Both the position numbers and the translations under genes were made by a program. Positions 44,468-54,056 of a DNA stretch of 64,000 nucleotides are shown in pieces; the stretch's first letter is position 1, and every line of letters begins with the position of its first letter. The notes under the pieces were generated by a model. That model worked only from the letters and a program-made list of their open reading frames with translations. It was not told the origin of the DNA and searched no databases. The stretch covers positions 1,550,001 to 1,614,000 of the forward strand of contig NZ_OZ026542.1 of NCBI RefSeq assembly GCF_964020115.1. Reading direction: 5' to 3'. This DNA is from Candidatus Regiella endosymbiont of Tuberolachnus salignus. Lineage in GTDB: Bacteria > Pseudomonadota > Gammaproteobacteria > Enterobacterales > Enterobacteriaceae.

Positions 44468-44842
44468 TCAGATAGCGTAAAAATATCTGATGGGAGGTAA
44501 TGAAAAAGTATCGGGCTTTTTGCCATAAAAAACCGTGCCCACACAGCGGCCTTCTTGATTATACAGCGGGAAGATTTCGTATAAATAAGGGTGGCGTTTT
44601 TGCTTATGCCTCAATAAATGCGCTTTTATCAGCGTCGTTCTTTGTCCTCTTTTAATGACGTTTTTTTCTTCCTGTCGTAAATTAGCCAAAAATTCTGCCA
44701 CGCAGGAGGGCAGTTCATCATGCCGTTTGCCGACAATATCGACTCCCGGTGGTAAATTAAAACAATCCAGAAAAGCACGGTTGGTATAAATAAAACGCGA
44801 GTGCCTGTCTTTGATTCCCCAGCTATCTAGACTCTTGTCCAT
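44468..44842 (-). CDS. PAS-domain protein (regulator fragment or stand-alone)
   Basis: 124 residues forming one PAS fold: MDKSLDSWGIKDRHSRFIYT, NRAFLDCFNLPPGVDIVGKR, HDELPSCVAEFLANLRQEE and HPYLYEIFPLYNQEGRCVGT. In relatives such PAS domains precede a LuxR-type helix-turn-helix. Here a separate helix-turn-helix protein is encoded just upstream on the same strand (45015-45296), so the two may be a split two-part regulator or neighbours in a regulatory operon. Confidence 0.6.
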   Translation of the reverse strand: MDKSLDSWGIKDRHSRFIYTNRAFLDCFNLPPGVDIVGKRHDELPSCVAEFLANLRQEEKNVIKRGQRTTLIKAHLLRHKQKRHPYLYEIFPLYNQEGRCVGTVFYGKKPDTFSLPPIRYFYAI

Positions 44843-44982
44843 CAGCGCGGTTAGGGGGAAGGTGTTTAATTCCAGTGCTATTGTCTCATCGGCGGTTCTT
44901 CACCTCTTCACGCCCTCTCCTCAATAGAAGAGGGTCAGTTACTTAGCCCGTGCCCAGTTTAGGCAGAAAAATAAAAATGGCT

Positions 44983-45010
44983 AGTCTCCTCAGTGGAGAC
45001 TGTCTTTTTT
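44983..45010. terminator. Bidirectional-looking terminator
   Basis: Stem AGTCTCC/GGAGACT with a short loop, followed on the plus strand by gtctttttt and on the minus strand by ccatttttattttt. It lies directly after the stop of the minus-strand gene at 45015. Confidence 0.65.
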
Positions 45011-45014
45011 GCGC

Positions 45015-45296
45015 TCATCGCTCTCGGGGCAGGCGTTTGCGGCATCCCTGCAAGGCAAACAGTGTTAGGCGGATATGAAATATCGTGAACAAACCGTGCA
45101 GTGAACGGGGTTCAAATTTAAGTTTGGCACTGGTTAACGCTTGTTTCACCGCGGGATAAGAGACGGCAGGTAATAAAGCAATTTCTTTTTGTGGCACGCC
45201 CAAGGAAAACAGCATCGCCGTTTCAAATTGCACCGCCGTTAACTCAGGAAAGACGTTGCGTAATTCAGAAAATTGGGTAATATCGATGTTAGCCAT
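45015..45296 (-). CDS. Helix-turn-helix protein, LuxR-like DNA-binding domain
   Basis: 93 residues: FPELTAVQFETAMLFSLGVP then QKEIALLPAVSYPAVKQALT, the L-T-x-x-E...G...KEIA...S...VK pattern of LuxR-type helix-turn-helix domains, with Gln and Phe replacing the usual E and A. No sensor domain in the same chain. It lies between the BRO antirepressor and the PAS protein; a terminator follows. Confidence 0.55.
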   Translation of the reverse strand: MANIDITQFSELRNVFPELTAVQFETAMLFSLGVPQKEIALLPAVSYPAVKQALTSAKLKFEPRSLHGLFTIFHIRLTLFALQGCRKRLPRER

Positions 45297-45578
45297 GATG
45301 ACCTCTTGTTCAGGTTGTGATGGTGAGCTGACAGGGGTGGCTGTGAACCACCGCTGTTAGCGCTAAGGTTAATTGATATCAACGGTGATGGTGTCGCCGT
45401 TATTGTTTGTGTATGTTTATGTTTTCATGGTCTAGAACTCCGTGGGTTGATGATGCGATATTAAATTCGTTGCCGTGAGTGAAATGCTCGTCCCAAGGGT
45501 AAATTTTGCATGCAGAAATTCTCCACAAATATATTGTGATTAATAAATCCCTAAAATAGTTATCTGGGGAGAGATCAA

Positions 45579-46424
45579 TTAATAACTAGAATGATGCGCT
45601 ACACGATAGTGGCTACGTTGAGCGAATAAGTTAATTTCACGTTCTTCCCACTGTGCCAGTGTTGAGTTGAGCGTAGAAACGTTCGATTGTGCTGCCCCCT
45701 CGAGTGATTGCTGCATTTCGCTGATGACCCTTTCTGCATTCTCACGCTTGCGGAGGCAACGCCGGATAACTTGTTTTTCCGCTTCAAATATAACTGCTTT
45801 AAATTGATTGGTGATCGTATAAATCCGGCGGCATTCTTCTGCTAGCAGCGGGATTTTTTGCACCTCGAACCGCTGTGGTGAGGGAATGCCCGTGACCTGA
45901 CGCAGTGCATACCAAATGGCGTTACTCCAAGACTGATTAAAATGAAAGCCGTTGCTCATACACCACACTAAGCGGGTGAGATGGCTTAAATCGTCATGGC
46001 TGAGCAGTTCGGGAGACTGCGGGTGGTATTTTGGTTGTTGAGGAGCCTGATAACTGCCTGTTTTACGGATCTGTGGCAACAGCTCGTTAGTGACCCATTT
46101 ACGAAAACGGTGAGGAACTGTGCCTTGCTTTACTGCATCGCGGCTACGCAGGACTAAAATGTACATACCGGATTCAGAGATAATGTTAGCTTTTTCATTG
46201 CCACGACTTAAGCCCTGAATTGAAGTTAGGGCTTTTTCGTCACAATCTAAATTTAAGATTGCTTTAGTAGGATTGGATAATCCTAGCGCACTACAAACAT
46301 CTACTACGATAAACCAAGGATCACCGTTAACAACGACTATGCGAATAACATGGGATTCAAATGTAAAAGGGATAACAGATGTATTGTTCATAGCATCATA
46401 CTCACGGTTAGTTTCTAAAATCAT
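45579..46424 (-). CDS. BRO-family phage antirepressor
   Basis: 281 residues. N-terminal Bro-N domain: IPFTFESHVIRIVVVNGDPW, FIVVDVCSALGLSNPTKAIL, ISESGMYILVLRSR and FRKWVTNELLPQIRKTGSY. The C-terminal half is helical and unrecognised. Such proteins relieve prophage repression or modulate host transcription. The start is uncertain: GTG 46427, ATG 46424 or ATG 46391. Confidence 0.85.
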   Translation of the reverse strand: MILETNREYDAMNNTSVIPFTFESHVIRIVVVNGDPWFIVVDVCSALGLSNPTKAILNLDCDEKALTSIQGLSRGNEKANIISESGMYILVLRSRDAVKQGTVPHRFRKWVTNELLPQIRKTGSYQAPQQPKYHPQSPELLSHDDLSHLTRLVWCMSNGFHFNQSWSNAIWYALRQVTGIPSPQRFEVQKIPLLAEECRRIYTITNQFKAVIFEAEKQVIRRCLRKRENAERVISEMQQSLEGAAQSNVSTLNSTLAQWEEREINLFAQRSHYRVAHHSSY

Positions 46425-46436
46425 CACCTTTGAGGC

Positions 46437-46677
46437 TAATCTTGGGTGATGAACTGAACAGGGTTAGCCTTACCGGAACCGTGTACCGGCCAACCTTTCG
46501 GTTGCCCCATCCAGTCCACCATTAGATGTTCGGATGCTATGACAATAAAAAACACGCTCGCGGCGTGTCTATTGTCGCGGTATTTGGCAGGAGGCTAATC
46601 CCGACACCCGATTTTGCAGGTGCAAGTAAAATATAGCCCAAGGATACTCCTATCGTCAACCGCTTAAACCAAGGCAT
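46437..46677 (-). pseudogene. Phage Ash-like small protein, frameshifted
   Basis: Starts MPWFKRLTIGVSLGYILLAP then AKSGVGIS in one frame and continues in another as YRDNRHAASVFFIVIASEHL, MVDWMGQPKGWPVHGSGKAN and PVQFITQD. That is the characteristic KSGVGIS ... VFFIVIASEHLM sequence of P4-type Ash proteins. One base is out of register near 46595. The start overlaps the end of the preceding antirepressor frame by 14 bp, as in phage operons. Confidence 0.55.
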
Positions 46678-47440
46678 GTTCTTTCGCCTCTTGCTCAGCA
46701 ATAAGAATGTGTCTGAATGTGTTGAGGGCATGGTTGTTATAGCGAAAGGCTTGCACTTGTTTATCGCTGTGCCGAGATTTATCCAGATGATACTCGCCAT
46801 ATTGCTCGGTTTTCATGTCATTATCATTTGCGATCCGCCCAATTTTATTCGCTGAGACATCAAACAATTTGCCAATTTCACTTGCGCGATACAGTTTTTC
46901 AACAAGTAGCGGCAGGGGAACGACCTCACACCCGGCTAATGGGTTGATCAGTCCAGCAATAACCCCTTGTCGGGATAGCGGAGAAAGTAAGGTTGCCCAG
47001 GCAAAGGTTTTTTCTGCTACTTCCATCACTATCTGCATCGCTTTGGCCTTCCGAAATTCCGGTAATCCGCTGCCCTCATCACGGTGTGGCTGTCTTTTTG
47101 GCGTCTCTTTCGTGATTTTTCCACGGCGGTAATCAATAAACGTCTGATTAACCCTAATACGGAAATCAGGTCGAATCCAGCCGGCATATTCGACTGCGAG
47201 CGCGGTGGTAAAACCCTGGTCATTTAAGGTGTGAGTGGCAGTCGTGAGTATCCAGTTGGCCTGATCGATTTCCGCTTTAAATCCGCTGACGTTGATCGGG
47301 GTTTCGGGGATGAGGTCAGCCCAGCCTTGGGCAAGCTGAAGAGAGAATTTCGCCACGCCCCGTTGCAGTTGTTGCCATTTTGCCTGTGCCGCCCGCTCTG
47401 CATTGGTTTTTGTCGCATAGGTATGACGCAGCAGTGTAAT
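46664..47440 (-). pseudogene. In-frame chimera: phage tail gpD C-terminus joined to a KilA-N antirepressor
   Basis: The open frame begins at the IS3 boundary with TLLRHTYATKTNAERAAQAK and FSLQLAQGWADLIPETPINV, then FTTALAVE, the C-terminus of P2-type tail protein gpD. It passes without a stop into EYAGWIRPDFRIRVNQTFID and a 170-residue remainder (WATLLSPLSRQGVIAGLINP, GKLFDVSANKIGRIANDND) like KilA-N antirepressors. These belong to different phage modules, so the join is a deletion or recombination product. The 5' end is cut by IS3. A GTG at 47356 is the first possible start. Confidence 0.7.
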
Positions 47441-48374
47441 GGTCTAATGTTTCCGGCCACTTTTGAAGAGCTGTAATAAACTGCAAATCAGAGGTGTATA
47501 AAATGAAAAGTAAAAAGAAGCCATTGACATTTACGCTGGAGTTTAAACAAGACGCAGCAAAGTGAGTTTTATGAGAGGGCATGAAAATCACATCAGGTAA
47601 TCGCTTCTGCCTTGACGGCGCTGGAGCAAGAGGCGGTTAGACTATTTATAGACCATAAAAAGACGCTGGGTTCTAGAAGGTTAAAGGTAAAAATTAATGA
47701 ATTAGGATTTTCAGTGGGTCGCTACAAAGTACGAAGCCTCATGAAAAAATTAGCGTTATTTGCCCGTTATCCAAAACGCCATAAGATAACAACGGACAGC
47801 GCTCATAATCATTCTATCGTACCCAACCTGTTGGCGCGGGAATTTACTGTTACTCAGAGAGAGGAGGTATGGACAACGGATATCACCTATGTTTGGACTT
47901 ATGAAGGCTGGATGTATTTAGCGGTGGTGATGGACTTATACTCGCGCCAAATAATCGGTTGGGCAATGGCAGCCCACATGAAGACAGCACTGTGTGTACA
48001 AGCTCTCCAGATGGCTTACTGGCGCAGAAAACCTCCAAAAGGGTTGCTCCATCACTCAGATAGAGGCAGCCAATATACCCGCCATCAGTATCGTGCCCAT
48101 TTGCAAGTGATGGGTGTGCAAGCCAGTATGAGTGGTAAAGGGCAAGGTTGGGATAACGCACCAACAGAACGTTTTTTTCGGAGCTTGAAATATGAATACT
48201 TGAATTATGAAATACTTAAAACCCGTAATGATGCCAAGTTAGGGGGGCTGGATTATTTAGCCTATTACAATAGTAGAAGACCACATAGTCTACTCGCTTA
48301 TTTTTCACCCATCGAATTTGAGCTTATACCTGTAATCAATTTGTCTTAAAAATGTGTCTGGGTTTACTTGACCA
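47440..48374 (+). mobile_element. IS3-family element with internal deletion
   Basis: Imperfect 21-bp terminal repeats: TGGTCTAATGTTTCCGGCCA at the left and, reversed, TGGTCAAGTAAACCCAGACA at the right. orfA is reduced to its first 20 or so codons (from 47502, KSKKKPLTFTLEFKQD) before the sequence jumps to orfB; a full element is usually 1.2-1.5 kb. It cuts gpD on the left and the IS630 remnant on the right. The flanks show no matching duplication, so the ends have been rearranged. Confidence 0.8.
47612..48349 (+). pseudogene. IS3-family transposase OrfB, N-terminus missing
   Basis: 245-residue frame covering the integrase core: VWTTDITYVWTYEGWMYLAV (first Asp), LLHHSDRGSQYT (second Asp), GWDNAPTERFFRSLKYEYL (Glu), and YYNSRRPHSLLAYFSP. 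All three catalytic residues are present. orfA and the OrfA-OrfB frameshift region are deleted, so full transposase cannot be made. Confidence 0.85.
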
Positions 48375-48807
48375 CTACAAACCGCTTTCATCCACGTAAA
48401 CTATCGGGGTATCACAGGCTTCATAGGCCTGGAGCTTGTTTTGGAAATCTTTTCGCGCTTGGACGTCGATTTTGGGATGATAAAATGTTTTTTTTATAGC
48501 TAAACCCGGCACGTTTTAACGCATCGCAGATACCTCGAGCACTAACCCCCATACGTTGAGCGCGTTCGTATTGAGACGCGTCAGGATAGGTTTCTACGTC
48601 AAGGATTAACGCCGCTTGGTTTATTTTGGTAGCGGGTTTATCTCGAGTCAGGCAAGGTTCTATGCGTTTAGCCCAGCGCATCAGGCTCGCTGTCCCCACA
48701 CAAAAACGTGTCGCTGTTTGGGCATAAGTGAGCTTTTCTTGCGTTTTAATAGCCAAGACATGTTGGCGAAATTTTAATGGATAGGTCATCTCAGTATTAT
48801 ACATCAA
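48375..48807 (-). pseudogene. IS630-family transposase, 3' part lost to IS3
   Basis: The first frame (48421-48807) has the helix-turn-helix LTYAQTATRFCVGTASLMRW. A second frame carries on as KTFYHPKIDVQARKDFQNKL and IVYVDESGF, which contains the first catalytic Asp. The switch falls at a run of eight A (minus strand, near 48490), a classical slippery site, so the two frames may have been joined by programmed frameshifting. Everything after ESGF is missing because the IS3 element begins there. Confidence 0.75.
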
Positions 48808-48828
48808 TTTATACCACCTATGCCATAT

Positions 48829-49536
48829 GGAAGCCCTGAAAAACCGCTAAAAGTAGTCTATTCTGTTAGCAATAATTTTTTTAGGTTAATAGTGAAATGA
48901 AAACGAAATCGACGAGACGAGCCGACTTTTAAGCGCAAATGAATAGGATAGTTCCCCGGGAAAAGATTCTGGCCAAATTCAGTCGTCATTACCCCAAGTG
49001 AAGCGCTGTTTGAAGAAGTTAATACGCATTTAGCTTCGCTTCAGCTATTTATCAAACGGGGTAGCATTGTCGATGCTACGATTATTCATGCACCCAGTTC
49101 AACTCAAAACCGGCAAAATACTCGTGAGCCAGACATGAAAGCCACCCGTAAAGGCAATCAGTGCTACTTTGGCATGAAAGCGCATATTGGCGTGAATGCA
49201 CAGACGGGGCTGGTGCATTCCCTGGTGGGAACCTCGGCGAATGTAGCCGATGTGACGCAAGTTCATCACCTTCTTCACGGCCAAGAAGAGGTTGTTCATG
49301 GTGATGCCGGTTAGCGTGGTCACCTGGCACATCCTCCGACGGAGGGTATTGGCCTTGCCCGGGCAGGAGCAGCAGGTATGGGAAAAACATCGGCATCAGC
49401 AAAGTCTCAACGCGAAAATCCGGGCTAAAGTAGAACACCCCTTCCGTGTATTAAAATGCCAGTTCAACTTTAGAAAAGTGCGTTACAAAGGCTTAGCTCA
49501 AAATATAGCATTCATTTCGGTTTTTCAGGGCTTCCA
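48829..49536 (+). pseudogene. IS5-family element, decayed
   Basis: Inverted ends GGAAGCCCTGAAAAACCG (48829) and CGGTTTTTCAGGGCTTCC (ending 49536) bound a broken transposase: [60 protein letters not shown], then out of frame [20 protein letters not shown]. Frameshifts, stops and an internal deletion (708 bp against about 1.2 kb) show it is dead. Confidence 0.8.
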
Positions 49537-49841
49537 TATCAACGGTTTTCACCCCGATAAAAGGGTGCATAAATATGCATACATTAGCCAAAGCGCGGGG
49601 GCGTGGCGGGGAGCGCACGCTTGAGGTACTGAAGGGCGTTTTTTGATCCGCTCCTGGCAGCCATAAGCGCTACGGTTGTGACGATATGTTGAAAAACGAT
49701 CCGGGGATTCAATGAAATTCGCATAGCAGAGAATAGCGCAGAGAGAACCTAACGAGGAGTAGGTAGCGGGTGTTAATTGCAGATTATGCCAATAAACTGC
49801 ATAAATATTGATTTTAATCACAGGAAAAAAAAGGACAGTGT
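49537..49841. other. Spacer after the IS5 remnant
   Basis: About 300 bp with no supported gene. A 90-codon frame on the minus strand has no family resemblance and is not credited. Confidence 0.4.
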
Positions 49842-50207
49842 ATGGGATGGATAGGGGTAGATTTTGATGGCACCTTAGCCGATTACTTACCGAGTCAAGG
49901 CAATCAATTGGGGCGCCCCTTGGCTCCGATGGTGCAGCAGATAAAAACGTGGTTGAGTGCAGGAAAAGAGGTACGTATTTTTACCGCTCGTGCCGAAACC
50001 CCCAGCGGGGTGAGTGCAGTACAGCATTGGCTGTTAGCCCATGGGCTGCCCAAACTGGCCGTCACTAATGTTAAAGACAGCCAAATGACAGCGCTCTGGG
50101 ATGATAAAGCCATTCGGGTAATCAAAAATACCGGCAAGCCTTGTTATGCCTGTGCGGGTGTTAATTGTTTTTCGGCACAGGAAGGGAAGGTATTGACCGA
50201 TTGTTAA
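49842..50207 (+). CDS. HAD-superfamily phosphatase-like protein (phage type)
   Basis: 121 residues. GWIGVDFDGTLADYLPSQGN carries the DxDGT nucleophile motif, and EVRIFTARAETPSGVSAV the second motif with its Thr. VKDSQMTALWDDKAIRV provides the conserved Lys and Asp pair. Small proteins of this kind are common in phages and prophages; the substrate is unknown. It looks intact, unlike its neighbours. Confidence 0.75.
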   Translation: MGWIGVDFDGTLADYLPSQGNQLGRPLAPMVQQIKTWLSAGKEVRIFTARAETPSGVSAVQHWLLAHGLPKLAVTNVKDSQMTALWDDKAIRVIKNTGKPCYACAGVNCFSAQEGKVLTDC

Positions 50208-50320
50208 CTTGTATTCCGTAAAAAATAGATTTATCAATGTTGGTTTACTCTGTACATTTGTTAAATCGTTCAAAATATACGCTGAAAGCGTATGTAAAAG
50301 AACTGTATAGAAGTTACCCT

Positions 50321-50600
50321 CTACAGGAGAATAGATGGATTCTTGACGCGGCAGGCACGAGCATAGCGTGTCAACGTCTCAATGCTGGCCTTCGTGATAT
50401 TATTTTCCAGACGAGAAACAACAGGTGGCTTAACCCCCCATTCTTTTTGCAACCTCCGCTTTCGTCAAATTGTCAAGTTTCCGCCATTCGGCAAGAGTAC
50501 TTTTCAGTCTTTCTTTGCGTTCTTCTTCTGCGTAGGCAGCCTCATATTCTGTGTCTTGCATCCATTCTTTATGCAGTTCTTTATGGTTGATTAATTTCAT
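50321..50600 (-). pseudogene. XRE/HigA-type antitoxin, frameshifted
   Basis: Starts MKLINHKELHKEWMQDTEYE with GAGG upstream, continues ERKERLKSTLAEWRKLDNLT and KAEVAKRMG. It changes frame at a run of six G (plus-strand C run 50434-50439), continuing VKPPVVSRLENNITKASIET then LTRYARACRVKNPS. The combined product is a HigA-like helix-turn-helix protein. The region is 280 bp, not a multiple of three, consistent with one extra base. No toxin gene is visible next to it. Confidence 0.75.
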
Positions 50601-50683
50601 CTAAAACCTCTTGCAATCGCATTTTTGCTAGTTACGATAAGTAGTTATGCCAGGGAAAATGATTTATCCGGCGTATTACCATG

Positions 50684-51091
50684 CTACCAAAAGCCGCTGT
50701 ATGACCCTGCACTGACCAAAGCACTGAAGAATTCGGATGGTGTTAGCCTGTTATCTTGCTGACAGGAAACGGCGCCTAAAGGGAAAAGGGTAAAACCAGA
50801 CATGGCCTGAGCCATCTTGTCTGCTGTATCGCCCTGTGTTGGCCGAGGTGAAAACAGAATTTTTTCCAGACCTCTCGGTGTCATGATAAAGGTCGTGGTT
50901 TTTGCATCCACGGTAAAATCAGCCTTGACACCAGAAGACAGCATTTTTAAACGTTCTTCTGCCTGTGCATGATATATCTCCAGTTTATCGCCCTCAGAAA
51001 ACAAAACCCGGGTACGTAACATGCCGGTATCACTGCCTTTGATCTCTTTTTTAAAAAACCCCCGGCCTTTTTTATTGATCACTTTAATGCT
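50684..51091 (-). pseudogene. Metzincin protease, C-terminal part separated by IS21 inversion
   Basis: SIKVINKKGRGFFKKEIKGS onward to the final SALVSAGSYSGFW, nearly identical to the C-terminus of the intact paralogue at 28409-30274. It begins exactly at IS21 copy 2. Together with 30376-31702 it reconstitutes one full protease gene through the AGCA duplication. Confidence 0.92.
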
Positions 51092-51147
51092 TGTCAACGC
51101 TACTTTAGATTGACCACTTTTTGCTACTTTAAAATGTCCAGTTTTTG

Positions 51148-53135
<1,988 letters not shown>

Positions 53136-53223
53136 GGCTTTGTCACCACAAAGGAAACTGCATTCTGGCTTGAGTGGACAAATTAAATTAGCAATTTACG
53201 GTCTTTTATCATTAGCGCTGACA

Positions 53224-53417
53224 CAGTGCGCTGTTATTTCTTTTTGGGCAGTTATCAACCCAGTGACACGGTGAGTATTGTTGTGTTTTTTGGCATAGTC
53301 TATCTGCTTCTGTATATTATTTATTTTGCTTTCACAGCTATCCGCCATTGCGACATGTGTAAACATAAAAATAAAAAACACAGGCCATATCAGCAGCAAA
53401 GAAGGACGTATTAACAT
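53224..53417 (-). pseudogene. yqjC: DUF1090 protein YqjC, N-terminal half separated by IS21
   Basis: Signal peptide MLIRPSLLLIWPVFFIFMFT then HVAMADSCESKINNIQKQID, YAKKHNNTHRVTGLITAQKE and ITAHC, where the IS21 element begins. It matches the DUF1090 family (CExK...IEKQI.YAK.H.N.HRV.GL). The rest is at 33835-34023. It is on the same strand as yqjA and mzrA, consistent with an ancestral yqjA-mzrA-yqjC order. Confidence 0.9.
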
Positions 53418-53775
53418 AATGGTTTTATCCTGATGCGACGAATAGAGCTCTATACTATTATCTAGACAATCTAGATTATCTATCAAAGCAAAGGAGCACA
53501 TTCAACAATCGTTCAAACCTAAGCGTAGCGTTAAATACAGCAATACCCCAAATTAACTTGGCGTATTTTTATGCAAAAATTAAAGGGAAGATTGTAACAT
53601 CCGCCAATGAGTTTCATTTTAAAACCTGTTAAAAATCTTGGCTATTTGTATTCTGAGGTTGGATTGTTGAAATCAGTGTAGATCACAATCCAGCCCGTTT
53701 TGTGCAAAAAGTGGTTGGAGCCCAAAACGGCAAATTTCGCAGGTTCGACTGCATCGCAAGCCGATTTTAATTTGA
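53418..53775. other. Spacer between yqjC and the hsdM remnant
   Basis: About 360 bp. The yqjC promoter should lie near 53420-53480. The rest shows no gene or repeat-family copy that I can identify. Confidence 0.4.
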
Positions 53776-54039
53776 AAGAATGCTAAAGATTTTTGGGGCG
53801 ACTTTAAACACACAGATTTTGGCAAGATCATCTTGCCATTCACTTTGCAGCGTCGATTGGAATGTGCTTTGGAGCCAACACAGGATGCAGTCAGAGAAAC
53901 CTACCGCACTTTTAAAAACTCAGGTATTGAGCTTGATACAATCCTTCGGCAAACCGCTGCCAGTAAGAGCCAAGTGAAAACTCGTCTCTTGAAGCATCAA
54001 AGCTACTTACAGGTAGCTTTGAGTAGGTATGAAAAATAG
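53776..54039 (+). pseudogene. hsdM: Type I restriction methylase HsdM fragment
   Basis: 88-codon frame KNAKDFWGDFKHTDFGKIIL then PFTLQRRLECALEPTQDAVR and ETYRTFKNSGIELDTILRQT, matching the N-terminal region of HsdM (FGKxILPFTxLRRLECxL). It is preceded by an in-frame stop and ends before the SAM-binding domain. No hsdR or hsdS is nearby, so this is a leftover. Confidence 0.75.
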
Positions 54040-54056
54040 TATTAGCGTGCCGGCAG

